Source of the DNA: Morinoia aosen
Taxonomy: Eukaryota > Arthropoda > Malacostraca > Amphipoda > Talitridae
Assembly: GCA_030386875.1 (NCBI GenBank)
Contig: CM059559.1
Location: forward strand, 70,322,392-70,386,391
Length of the DNA stretch: 64,000 bases
Reading direction: 5' to 3'
The number at the start of each line of letters is the position of its first letter. Position 1 is the first letter of the stretch. The notes under the pieces are model-generated. The model searched no databases. It saw nothing but the letters and a program-made list of their open reading frames with translations, and was not told the DNA's origin. Shown here piece by piece: positions 40,601 through 51,793 of this stretch. The translations under genes were made by a program, and so were the position numbers.

Positions 40601-42005
40601 ATAAGTACATAAAATTATTGCTGATATTGTAGCCCCGCTGATATCCAATATTATTAACCAGTCTCTCTTCCTAGGCACTTTCCCGAACTCCCTCAAAATT
40701 GCTAGAGTAATCCTTATCTTTAAAAATGGTGAAAAAAACAATGTAAACAATTATCGACCTATCTCCGTGATACCAATTAGTAGCAAGGTATTCGAAAAAA
40801 TTGTGTATAAAAAAGTGTACTCTTATCTCGAACAAAAATCATTTCTCTACGATAAACAATACGGCTTTCACTCTAAAAAAATCCACAATACAGGACATAT
40901 TAAATCATTTACAATTCCTTTATTCTAAGTTAGATAAAGGAAAGCCTGTCTTCTCTGTATTTTTTGACTTTCAAAAAGCATTCGATTGTGTGGACCATAA
41001 AATACTACTATCGAACTACACTGTTATGGCATACGAGGGGTGGCCCATTATTGGTTCAGATCATACCTAACAAATCAGAAGCAATACGTCGTCATTGACG
41101 ACGCAAAATCGGACCCACAGACAATTAGCCATGTAGTTCCACAAGGATCTGCTCATGGTCTTCTCCTATTTCTGAGTTTTATCAATAATATTATTAAATC
41201 TACATCATTCTTCAAATTCATGCTTTTTGCCGATGACAGTACGCTTTCTAAGGTCCTTCCGAACCAAAATCCCGCTATGATTGCGTAGAGTATAAATAAT
41301 GAACTTCATAAGGTTTCATTGTGATTAAAGCTAATAAAATAAGCCTTCATATCGATAGAACAAAAGATATTGCATTCTCATACAAGAAAAATGTATCTCT
41401 CCCACGCATTAAAATTGGCGAAGGTGAAATCGAAGAAACCAACTCATGTAAGTTTCGGGGCATCATAATAGATGAACATCTGACCTCCAAAGAGCACATC
41501 GTTCATATTAGTTCTAAATGATCAAAATCCATCGGATCCTTAATAAAGGATGAAATTTCCTGCCTGAAACAGCTTTACAAATGCTCTGCCGAACGCTCAT
41601 TTCTCCATACTTGCTATACGGAACAGAAGCATCGCACGGAACGGATAAAAATAAAACCAATAAAATTTTTACTCTGCAAAAAAAAGCCATCAGAGCGGTA
41701 AAGAACCTAAAATATATTCTGCATTCTCTTATCTCCATACTAAATGGTGCCCTTTTCCTTCATCTCTTAGATGCGTTTTTTTTAACGAGTAGGGAGTCTT
41801 AAACTAACACATCATGTAATAATTTTTCACATTGATTTTTGTTTATTTTCGATCCTGGTCAAAATAGCGTTTAGTGAGTAAAACAGCATGCCTTGCTATA
41901 CTGTAAATGTAATTTTTATTTGCATTCAGGGTTGTTATAGCAATAATATGATGTATGTTAAAATCCGGACTCTATAGGGATCACACCGTTGCCTTAACAT
42001 TGGTT
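40600..42005 (+). mobile_element. CR1/L2/Jockey-type non-LTR retrotransposon fragment, copy 2 (plus)
   Basis: The RT can be followed through several frames: FPNSLKIARVILIFKNGEK, NNYRPISVIPISSKVFEK, DKQYGF, FSVFFDFQKAFDCVDHKILL, YWFRSYLTNQKQYVVIDD, SHVVPQGSAHGLLLF, FKFMLFADDSTLSK (FADD active site) and the thumb seen in copy 1. The 5' end is truncated at about 40,600 and frameshifts or stops occur at 41.03, 41.29 and 41.52 kb. The 3' tail (GTTGTTATAGCAATAATATG) is shared with copy 1. No RNase H is present. Clade assignment is approximate. Confidence 0.88.
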
Positions 42006-42114
42006 AATGTATGCGTGCAATTTCCAAGTCATAGCAATAAATTCTCTATATACTTGCAGATTTTCCTGTACATTCATACAAATTAAAGTTTTTTAAAAAT
42101 GTTCACTCATTTAA

Positions 42115-42938
42115 CCCGCGCACGGTCGCGCATCCCTCAGAAAAGTAGTCAATTTACCCGCGTTACTCTGCCGTTCCCTGTTCACTTACCGTAATAGGCA
42201 GAGATGTAAAAATATGAAGTAATGAGTAAAAAATGTTGCTTTACACTTTGATGTTGTCAGATTTTTGATAACTTGAACCGTTTCTTTGTAATATGGAGTC
42301 AAACTCCGTAGATTTTTGCACAACATTGCTTCAAAGAGATCAATGGCCATTTTTGGGTTTTGGGAAAAATGTAATGTTTTTCACTGCTATTTTATGCAGA
42401 AAATCCTTCCAAACCTGCTGATGTTTTTATTTTTCCTCTACAACAATTAGAAAAAAAGTTATGACCATTTATGTCTACTAGGTGTTATCCATTCTTCGTT
42501 TTAGTTCCTACATAAATGCATGTTTGCATGTCTGGTTATATTACTGTAAGTATAGTGTTTCGAAACTTGTAATTTTCACACAATATGAATAAAATACTGC
42601 TCTACACGCTACTGACTTCAGATTTGTCTTATTTGCCATTTTTACGAAATAAGGCGAAATAAGGCCCTGAGTAGTTTCGCTGGTAACTGAGGCTGCCACT
42701 GACTGTTCGCACGCACACCCTCTCACGGTCGCCTCATTTACCACACTGACTGTGCTTACCCCTCCCAACTTCCAAGTGGTTGGAGCTCTGCCTTAACCCC
42801 CACAATGTGGGGGTTTCTGGCTCCAGCTGTGTAGCACTCGCTGAGACGATCATTTTGGTGTATAACAACTTGGGGTTATGCCTTACGTCTGGCAACCAGT
42901 GAGCCTGGTAAATGAGGCGACCAGTTACAGTGCGCGGG
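42115..42938. mobile_element. piggyBac-type MITE (824 bp) with TTAA target duplication
   Basis: It is bounded by TTAA at 42,111-42,114 and 42,939-42,942. The left end CCCGCGCACGGTCGC matches the right end GCGACC..GTGCGCGGG inverted, with a small gap. A subterminal 17-base inverted repeat, GGTCGCCTCATTTACCA and TGGTAAATGAGGCGACC, lies at 42,727-42,743 and 42,906-42,922. No transposase is encoded. Ends starting with CCC at TTAA are typical of piggyBac. It abuts the first exon of the unknown gene to its right. Confidence 0.8.
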
Positions 42939-42944
42939 TTAAGC

Positions 42945-43843
42945 AGCAAAATTTTATCAAGGATTTCCATTAAATATCCGATTTTAACATCAATAAATTA
43001 TATACACCTTGAAATTGAAACCAATAGCCTAAAAATTGATAACGGGGATTTTCGTTTTCTATTTTGCAAACCCAAAGAAGTCGAAAATAAATTGAGACGC
43101 TACAAACCTAATTTCAAGGTAAGTGCGCAAAAAAAACCTGTTTTGGAATAGTGATGTAAATATTTTGTGAACAATTAATCGTAAAACATATAGATATTTT
43201 CGAAATTCCCAATAGGTAAATTGTTTTATAATAGATTATACAAAAAACTTACGAAAAAGTTTGAGGACGTCGTTAGCCTTAGAATTCTTTTTTGAACTAA
43301 TCAGGATTTCGAATTGCGAGAATTTTCCGCGCAATGTTGTAACTTTCATTTTTTCTATCTAGTCACCTTCTACATAAATTCTTTTTATTTCAGGAATCTG
43401 TGCCGAGACCCATAAGAACAACCGACAGCACAGACCGGTCTGCTCACCACATCATCTCCAAATATGAAATTAAACAGTTTTTAATATCAGAGCACGTGAA
43501 CAATAGGCAACAATTCATCAAATCTGTTCACAATCATATCAATATTCCAATAATAAAATCAATATGTTTACAACTAATACACTCTAAAACCGGCATGTTG
43601 AAAGATAAGCATTTAAAATATTCTTCCATCATTCTGTACTCGACAATTTATTGGTTTCCAAACAATTTGATCCGTGGCCCACTACCAAATACACGACAAA
43701 ATGATCCCCTAGACGATATTGATCACGAACTGTTAGCAATGCAGAGTTTGAGATACTTGAAAGCATTTGAAAATTTCCAGAAACATCCGAACCTTTTTAC
43801 CTTCAGTTCACTGCCCCCCCACAAGACCCGTGATGTGGCGTAG
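42945..43843 (+). CDS. Unknown two-exon gene (repeated family, copy 1), 5' cut by MITE
   Basis: Exon A (42,945-43,118) is open from the MITE edge and ends RRYKPNFK at an AAG/GTAAGT donor. A 275-base intron ends in TTTTTATTTCAG. Exon B (43,394-43,843) starts ESVPRPIRTTDSTD in the same phase and includes SSIILYSTIYWFPNNLIRGP and DHELLAMQSLRYLKAFENF. Splice sites, phase agreement and conservation with the 26.4-26.8 kb copy support a real coding gene. I do not recognise the family. Exon B's similarity to copy 2 ends near 43,815, where a run of C and unrelated sequence (to about 44,115) is inserted; the shared downstream part resumes at 44.12 kb. The true 5' end is unknown. Confidence 0.55.
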
Positions 43844-43849
43844 AAATCA

Positions 43850-45050
43850 CAAAAACAAATATTACGCCACACACAAGTAAATATGAAAAACAATTTTAAA
43901 CAAAGTTCTTGGAAAACAATTTATTCACCACAGGTGATACAGAGATAGAATAATTCTTAAGTCTAGTACAATGGTCAAATTTTAATACAGTATAGCTACA
44001 TGTGGGCCCAAATAAGTTCAGTGCCTTCTAGGGCATCCTACCATCAACGTTACTGTAAGGAGTACAATAATGTTTAATGTTTAACGTACAATTAACAATA
44101 ACACTGTAAGATGGTTAAAATGGGAACAGTAATATTTGCAAAAACTTTAACAACATTTTCAAACTAATGGCATCGTTGGCTTCGCTGATTTGGCAGAAAT
44201 ATCTGTGGTAGGTCTGGCAGTCGAGGTCGCGGAATTCTTATGACCTGGGCTGCGCGACTCCCACTTCTCACCAACCTAGCCAACGTGAAAGCACGGGTGA
44301 AGGGCTGTTTCCCTAATTTCATTTCACTCAATATTCCATCTCGCTATTCCAACCATGGAGCGAGGATATATGGAGGGAGCATAGCGCACTCCGATCGGGC
44401 TCAATTTGGCTGCAAAAGTCAAAAGACTCGGGCAGTGTGAATGCCCGACACGTCACAATTCTGAGCCAACCACAGACGCTTGGCTGAAGTTGGCTCCTCC
44501 CACCTCCTCTACCACTCGCCTCCCATTTTCCGAAGCAAGAATGCTCTGCAAGATTGGTACCACACCACAAGTCATAGGGTGAGGTGTGCGTGCAAGTCGC
44601 TCCAATGTGTTATAATCAAGTGCCTGTAATCTTCATAGTTTTCAACTCTTAATTTACCTTTGCCAGAAATTTTGATATTATTAAGTGTCCTCAAGTGAGG
44701 AAACCAATTTATTATCTTTCGGAGTCTTAGAATCCCAAATTAATGATTAGAGGTTAACTCAACAGCTGGCAGAGCATTTAGCGAGCATGTCTGCACTCTT
44801 ACGTAGTCAGTAGGTAACTGACTTCCGTGCTGACGTCACACTTGCGAGACGGCTATTGGTCACCACAGACAGGAGAAATCTCAAAACCTGGTTCTCTTCA
44901 CAGACGGCTATGCTCCCTTTATATATCCTAGTTCCATGATACCAACCTATCTCTGGAGCATCCAGGACTCGACTCAGCCAACAGATTCCAGCAACGTCCA
45001 AGGCTTCGGTACAGTCACAGTCCAACAGGTTTACAGGTTTCCCGAATCAC
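43850..45050. other. Insertion and shared 3' flank of the unknown gene; intergenic
   Basis: 44,115-44,200 matches the 26.5-kb copy (inverted). AGGATATATGGAGGGAGCAT (about 44,360) and its inverted relative ATGCTCCCTTTATATATCCT (44,909) form a loose pair about 550 bases apart. No genes are supported. Confidence 0.45.
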
Positions 45051-45056
45051 ACCTAA

Positions 45057-45253
45057 AGCGGCCCATAGACGATCAATTTTATTGTCAATATAATTGACAA
45101 TGATGGAATATTGACAATTTAATTGATCGTCTGTGGGCTTGATTGACGACCGTCAATTAATTGACTTGGTGGGAAAAAATAATTTCATCAATATATTGAG
45201 TCAATGATATTGACAATTATATTGACAATAAAATTGATCGTCTATGGGCCGCT
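45057..45253. mobile_element. Palindromic PIF/Harbinger-type MITE (197 bp) with TAA target duplication
   Basis: The ends AGCGGCCCATAGACGATCAA and its reverse complement pair almost perfectly, and the match continues through ATTTTATTGTCAATATAATT. TAA flanks both sides (45,054-45,056 and 45,254-45,256). A partial third copy of the end (AATTGATCGTCTGTGGGC) lies at the centre. There is no coding sequence. Confidence 0.88.
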
Positions 45254-45259
45254 TAAGCA

Positions 45260-45640
45260 CGAGTTAAGACCGAACTGCTCACCCGCAGCCTAACAGTTCC
45301 TCTTAATTTTCCCGACCCATTAGGACTACTAGCATCTGTGGCGCTAATCAAGGCAGGCTTTCTTGGAAAACAATTCACATGTAAAACTTACGTTTATTGA
45401 CGTCCCACGAACGGGATATTGCACCCTTAATACGTACTACTTACACTAAAACAGGTTGGCATTGCAATGCTACGCGAAACTATACGATCCTACTCTGTGT
45501 ATTGGCAAACTATCTTACGGCGGGGTCATCTAGCACAGGACGTTAGCCTTTTATTAATTAACCTGTCCACGCTCAGACCCACCATATCACTCACGAAGTA
45601 GTCACAGATGGAAAGTATCCACAGATCAGTACAGAGACAG
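45260..45640. other. Intergenic stretch, no supported gene
   Basis: Nothing recognisable was found between the MITE and the second Penelope-like ORF. Confidence 0.5.
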
Positions 45641-45644
45641 TTAC

Positions 45645-45690
45645 TCCGACTTCTATTGTCTCCGACTTCTATTGTCTCCGACTTCTGTTT
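45645..45690 (+). repeat. Short tandem repeat of 16 bp at the PLE 5' edge
   Basis: CTCCGACTTCTATTGT occurs about three times, ending where similarity to PLE RT begins. Confidence 0.8.
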
Positions 45691-47395
45691 ACGCCACAGG
45701 CTCTGCTACTGGTATATTGTATGGGATAGCTAAAGTTCATAAAAATGGTATACCCTTACGCCCAATTTTAGCAGCATTTAAGACGCCCATGTTCAAATTA
45801 TCAAAATTTATTATACCTCTTGTCGATAAATTCTTCCATAATGAATACTCAATAAAAAGTTCTTATGAATTCTTTAACTCGGTTAATGGTCGCAAAGTTA
45901 AACCCAACTATACCCTTGTCAGTTTTGATGTTACTTCCCTCTATACCATTGGTTCCCAACCTGGGGGTAAATTACCCCCTGGGGGTAATTTAGCAATTTT
46001 TCGGGGGCAATGGAGGGGTGATAGGAAAATGTTAAGAATTCTGAAAATCAAGTAAGCATTGGTATTAGGATTATATATAATACGTATATTAATGTTGACA
46101 ACATTTTGTGAAAGGGGTAACATGCTTAATGTGCCATGCTAAATTGGGTAACAAGCTGAAAAAGGCTGGGAACCACTGCTCTATACCAATGTACCTGTTA
46201 TAAAAACCTTAGACTTGTTATGTAGGAAAATCTTTTCGGTTAATGAGTCCTTTCACGGTTTGGACAGAAATAAATTTCTTGAACTTTTAAAATTATCCGT
46301 TGTAGACACTATTTTTCTATTCAATCATGTTATGTATAAGCAAATGGATGGTTTGCTATGGGTAATCCGTTGGCACCTACTCTAGCAAATATATTTCTTT
46401 GTGATTTGGAGGAAAAATTTCTATCAGACTGTCCTGCAAACTTTAAACCTATTTTGTACAAACGCTATTTGGACGATACTTTTGTAATATTCGAAGATCC
46501 GCTACGGGCTGGTGAATTTTTGAATTTCATTAATCAACGCCATAGCAACATTCAATTCACCATGGAAAAGGAGACCAATAACAAACTACCATTTCTTGAT
46601 ATGTTGATTCATAAGCAAAATGGCAACCTTCAACTAAGTGTTTATAGGAAACCTACGTTCACTGGACTTGGTATGAATTTTCATTGTTTCTCCTCTTTTA
46701 TATACAAACTGAATGCAATTCGTACCCTTATTTTCAGAGGTTATCATTTATCATCCAATTATAATTTAATGGCCATAGAATTTGACTTTCTCCATAAATT
46801 CTTTTCAGACAACTGTTGGCCCATCCATTTATTCGAGAATATCGTGAAGAAGTTTCTGTGCACTAAATTTACGTCTAATAATCCTGACCTACCTACTGTT
46901 GCGAGGAAAAAACTTTGTGTCATTACCTTTCGTTGGCGAGTGTTCACACGATATGCAGAAATATTTATTCTTGTCTTTATCAAAATTTTATCCTCAACTA
47001 GATTTTCGCTTCAGCTTCAAAAATTCATTCAAAATTCAAAATTTTTTCAATATAAAGATCGACTGCCTGCCGCTGTTCTCTCGAATGTCATTTATCAATA
47101 TACGTGCGGAACTTGCAAGAGTTCCTACATTGGGAGTACGCGAAAGCAGTCGAAAATTCGTTTCTGGCAACATTTAGGCCGTTCTTTCAAAACAAATAAT
47201 CCACTTCAAACTCCACCTCAGTCTGCCCCCAGGAACCATTGTGATCAGACCAATCATAGTTTCTCCAGTGCTGATTTCAAAATTATAGATACTTGCAATG
47301 AAATAGATATCAGAATTTTAGAATCCATTTATATAAGAAAACTGCAACCTTATCTGAATTTTGACCTATCTGCATATCCATTGAACATTCTCTGA
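45690..47395 (+). pseudogene. Second Penelope-like RT/GIY-YIG gene, split by a hAT MITE
   Basis: It begins at GILYGIAKVHKNGIPLRPIL, then LVSFDVTSLYT, where a 232-base MITE interrupts it. RT continues after the MITE (NVPV-like start, one frameshift near 46,352) with MGNPLAPTLANIFLCDLEE and YKRYLDDTFVIFE (YLDD active site), LPFLDMLIHK and a C-terminal GIY-YIG domain (YQYTCGTCKSSYIGSTRKQ...HLGRSF and a CDQTNHSF His block). The N-terminal part is missing. It differs from copy 1 (YGDD), so a different PLE lineage is present. Confidence 0.9.
45947..46178. mobile_element. hAT-type MITE (232 bp) with exact 8-bp target duplication
   Basis: The left end CATTGGTTCCCAACCTGG and right end GCTGGGAACCACTG form imperfect terminal inverted repeats. 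The target duplication CTCTATAC is at 45,939-45,946 and 46,179-46,186. Removing the MITE and one duplication restores the SLYTNVPV motif frame of the PLE RT. Eight-base duplications define hAT. Confidence 0.93.
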
Positions 47396-47399
47396 AATC

Positions 47400-48837
47400 A
47401 TAATGTGTAGTTCCATTTCATAAGTAATATGCAAAATTGTAAGTCTTTTTTAATGTGCTTTCTTATTTTGTTTCAGGCATTCATTGAGAATGAATTGTAA
47501 TATTCGAAACTATGCGCGCTAGTCTGAATGCCCATCAATGTGAATTTTATTTCATCGTTTGTGGTTTTATTTCTTTTAAAGATTCGATTTCCAAAGAGTG
47601 TTCCCATTAGTGATCTTCTGAAGCCTTCCACGTGATCTCGCTATTGCGCGTAACAGGTCGATCGTGGATGTTACTCTCCAGGATACACAGGGATCTCTAC
47701 TTAGGCAACTTATAGCATAGCACAACTAACAATAATAAAAGAGTAAGATAGTAGCGCACTACTATATATCTCCGATGCAGGTGAGCACCGTTTTACGAAC
47801 GTTCTTTATTTAGGACTACAAAAAAGAATGCGATTTATAAATTTCGGTTGTAAGTATTAAAAATTAAAGCCCATAAGCTCAAATTACACTTATTTAGATA
47901 GTGCATGGCTGCCTCTAATGAAGCCTTAGTGTACACAAAGAAAGAGTAGTACATTTCTAAGTACTTTTGAGAATGGTATTCACACATGCCTTAAAGTGTG
48001 AAGCATTTATACGGGAAATGAGTGCTACACAATTCATTATTACACTCAATGAAACATAGCAAAGAAAGTTTTTTGTAGGGAAACAAACTTCAGCATTGAG
48101 TTGAAAATTATTTCATATATAATAGAGAGGCCAAAATGTTTCTAGCAATCTTTTTCCATGTACATTTAGTGTTGAATTAAGTAATTGAAATGTTCAAAAA
48201 CTTTACCAACACCAAAGTTAATTAAGATGATCTTAATTACAATCCTGAGATAACTCAGGAGCATCATGAATGAGAAATACCTAGTGCAGTGTTTGTGTTG
48301 ACAGGTTAGTCTTGGTTGGCAAAAATAGGTTTTGTATTAATTTAATTAGATGAGCTCTTCCTGTTTTTGATGAGCCTCCTCTGTACCCCAGTGTTTAATT
48401 CCTTATGCACTGTACCCTTACAGTGCAGCAAAACTTTAATTTATCAATAGGCCTTGCCTATTTTACATTATGAAAGATCACTAACATTTGATGATTTCCC
48501 AATAAGTGGGATAAAACTTTTGTATCCATTGGAAGTAGTATTCCATGAGAGAGAATGTGAGGGCCTGAGCTGATGGTGAGGTAGACAACCTTTTTTGTTT
48601 GTACTTGAATGTTTTCCTTGCATACTAGATGCTTCCTTCCACTTGCTCTGTGAAATTATGTTATGGAGTGGAGCCTTAAACCGCCTTCTCTACTAATGAG
48701 TAAGAATTGAATGACATGAAGTAGAGGTTTTGCAAGAATTAAATTTGTTGAAAATACCACTCATTTTGTAGAGTGCTTCCATTTCATTTGAGATGCCATA
48801 TCACTGTTCCCAATTTATTCCCTTATTTCTTCATCAG
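47400..48837. other. Non-coding sequence with a repeated-gene flank
   Basis: 47,770-47,850 (CAGGTGAGCACCGTTTTACG and GAACGTTCTTTATTTAGGAC) matches the flank of the unknown repeated gene at 26.4-26.5 kb, inverted. The rest looks like intron or intergenic DNA. Confidence 0.5.
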
Positions 48838-49007
48838 CTGCTGGTACTGTACCTCCTGCCTTTGGTGCTACGAGACCTGCCACTCCTGGCACCTCAAGGC
48901 CTGCCACTCCTGGCACCTCAAGGCCTGCCACTCCTGGCACCTCAAGGCCTGCCACCAGTGCTTCCAGCAAACAAAGCCGCTCATCTTCGTGGAGGGAAAC
49001 GACGCAG
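48838..49007 (+). CDS. Host coding exon with RPATPGTS repeats
   Basis: A T/C-rich tract and CAG acceptor (TTATTTCTTCATCAG) precede an open frame with codons from 48,840, ending in ACGACGCAG at a GTTAGT donor. The frame reads AGTVPPAFGAT, three RPATPGTS repeats (a 24-base unit), then RPATSASSKQSRSSSWRETTQ. It has no Met because it is internal. The repeat stays in frame with synonymous-looking regularity. Low-complexity Ser/Thr/Pro linkers are common in regulatory and cytoskeletal proteins; the gene is not identified. Confidence 0.55.
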
Positions 49008-49611
49008 GTTAGTCGTGTTGAAATAACCAGAGTTCGGACTTCATTGAAGTGTCTTTGAATTTTAGCGAGACAGATTTTTCAAGTTACAAGCCAGAATTGG
49101 ACAGCGTTGGATGAGTGCTAGCAGCAAAAGCTCGAAAGATTGCTGAAAAATTATCACATCCACATTATTCTAAGACACAGCCGCATTTGTAGAATTATTG
49201 TGAGAACTGCCTTCTGTCATTTCCGTCAGTGTCAATATCATATTCACTTTCACTTATTTACCTCTCTGATCATTCCACTTCTCGATTTAATGCATTTATC
49301 ATGAAATTATATAATTATCTTTTACGAAAGATTTTGGGGTAGGATTTAAATTAAAGTTAGATCCAGCCGGGAATGATTTATTTGCCTGTTTTTTGTAACA
49401 AAAATAAACCAGTCAATGACTAAGGAACACAAATATTCCCGGAAGGGTGGTGTTGATGCAGTTGAGGACCGCTAGGGCGTAGGACCTCTAATCCGGCCAC
49501 CATCTCCCATTGCCTGGCGAGATAAAAATGAATTGTGTAATTTTCGTATTATTAGGTAACAATACACTGTTATTAGTTTTAGTTATAGGCGCAGCAAAGG
49601 CCACGTTATAG

Positions 49612-49835
49612 TTATGGTAATAGAAATGTCACAAGGGTCAAATTATAGTTATAGTAATGCCAAAAGGGTCAAATTATAATTATGGTTATAGTAATAGTAA
49701 TGCCACAAGGGTCAAGTTGTAGTTATAATAATAGTAATGCCACAAGGGTCAAGTTGTAGTTATAATAATAGTAATGCCACAAGGGTCAAGTTGTAGTTAT
49801 AATAATAGTAATGCCACAAGGGTCAAGTTATAGTT
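49612..49835 (+). repeat. 37-bp minisatellite (about 6 copies)
   Basis: The unit contains GTAGTTATAATAATAGTAAT and GCCACAAGGGTCAA; the three central copies are identical and the outer ones diverged. It probably lies in an intron of the gene with the 48.84-kb exon. Confidence 0.9.
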
Positions 49836-50597
49836 ACATTAATGCCAGGCAGTTATGGGTTACGTTAATAGTTCTAAAGTTAAAGCCGATTCTAGCATCA
49901 CCAGTTAACTCACGCCAAGCTACATGGTAACCAACCTCTAAAACGTCAACTCAGAGGCCGAGGTGGACGAAGACCGACGCGGTGAGACGTGACGTTCTTC
50001 ATAAGCATCCATCAAACAGGCTTCGTGTTATCCCTTGTAGGGCTGAGGTGTCACGTAGCGGACGGAAGGACGAGGACTGGACGACACCGGCACCTGGAGT
50101 GCTTAGCTCTCCATCTGGAGGGTTATAGCTTCACCGGATGAATGAAAGTGATAGTGCATACTAAGAGGAGTACAACCGAATTATTACGTTGTGCTTGCTG
50201 GAAGGGTCCAAATGATCTCTGCCAAGCTCTACTGGCAAGCTCCCGAAGTAGAGTTGATGTTGCATTCAGGAAGCCTAGGTTGCAGTCAGGTTAGCTACCG
50301 GTAAGCCTAGCGCTAGAACTGGTGATGCTCTACCTGTCTTGTTTATTTTCTACATCTTTGGGTAAAAAATATAATTAAGTTGTGAATCTCGTAGCATATT
50401 TCTGAACTATATTTTATCCAGAAATGTGATTCCAATCCATGTAGATTAAATGTGGCATATTTTTTAATAATATGTGTTGTGTTCAAAACCTAAACTTTCA
50501 ATCACTTTAAAGTTTGATTCATATGAACAATTAATAGTTTCTACAAGTTGGAGAAGAAAATATAATATACAATCCAATTTTCGTCAATGTATTGCAG

Positions 50598-50973
50598 AAT
50601 TCGTGTGGCAAAAGCAGCAGTTCTTTGTTGGAAGACACAGGTCCTCCTGTGGTACCTTGTAAGCGACGGAACAGACTCTCTCGTGAACAGACTTATGTCC
50701 TCCAAAAGTTGTACTGAAAAACTCAAGAAACTTGTCCATGAGTAATATCACCATCACCAGCAAGTTAGGTATATTTTTTGATTGGCCTAAGTATACTTTA
50801 TTGTTAATGTATTAATTTTATTCATAAGCTTATATCGCTATTTTTGAAGTGCGTCATGTTTGGAATCTCATTTACTGTTACTAGCGCGTAATTTATAAAA
50901 TGATTGTTCTTCTTGTATTGCAGTGTCAACCGTGACAGTGCAAGCTTTCAACCGACGCAGAGACTGGATTTAA
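50598..50973 (+). CDS. Possible terminal exon(s) of the same host gene
   Basis: After the acceptor TCAATGTATTGCAG the phase-0 frame reads NSCGKSSSSLLEDTGPPVVP, compatible with the phase of the 48.84-kb exon end. It either runs on to a stop at 50,715-50,717 or splices at CCTT/GTAAGC (50,658) to a second acceptor (TTCTTGTATTGCAG, 50,923). The second choice gives STVTVQAFNRRRDWI and a TAA at 50,971. Phases match for both. The gene is unidentified. Confidence 0.4.
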
Positions 50974-50979
50974 TGTCTC

Positions 50980-51785
50980 ATATCTATATATATGTTTCTT
51001 AGCACACGCTTGTGCACATACTGAGAATTTTATTTGCACTAAATTTGCATGCGTCGTTCATTGCTTTCTATACATAAGCATTTTTACCCCGCTATTATTT
51101 AGCGTATACACTCACTACTGGTATATTGTAACTGGAAAGTGTAATGAAAAGCCATGGCGATGGCTGTGCTTAGGCTTCAGTTATTAGCTCACCTAGCTAC
51201 CTTAGTACTGTAGTTCACTTCTGTACTAGTTAATGCTGTGTGTTGAGCTTCGTCCAAAAACTGGATGCTTGTAAACCCTAATCCTAAGTGTGTGCGTGGC
51301 GGTTTTGTGGACTCTCCTTCCTCTATATTCTCCATTACTGTTACGAAGCAACATTCGCGCCCCTCAGGTGGATGCAGCTATTATTTATATGGGAATCAGC
51401 GCTCCCAAAGGAAAAATATGAGGTACTGTGCTGATAGTTAGGTAAGCCTTTTTTCTTTTGAAGTAAAATGTTCGTAGTTTTGTGAACGACCATCATTTTT
51501 CGGCCCACTACTATCCGGTTTTTTAATACCTGTAACTTTCTTAATCAACTTTTATCTTGTTTCATAACCTTCCTTCCTAACTGACTTTCCATGCGCACGG
51601 GATCCTGTGCCGGAACTCACCTTGTACATAGATTCAGCGTTCCCTCAACTCCATACAATATGGTGCCTTCCTCACTTTGAACCTCTTTGTTGCGGAATGT
51701 GGTAAACGGAGGCTAAAACTAATCTATGATCAATCAAGCACCGTACGCACGAATCATTCCTCAATGAACGTGACCTAAAAAACAT
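50980..51785. other. Intergenic stretch, no supported gene
   Basis: Probable 3' flank of the preceding exons; nothing else is recognisable. Confidence 0.45.
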
Positions 51786-51793
51786 TACGTTAA

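Noticed and set aside
48773..49026. Two Met-initiated frames through the 24-bp repeat (Cys/His-rich and Leu/Pro-rich)
   Set aside because: The third frame is flanked by good splice sites and gives an ordinary Ser/Thr/Pro linker, while the Met-initiated frames read through the acceptor tract.
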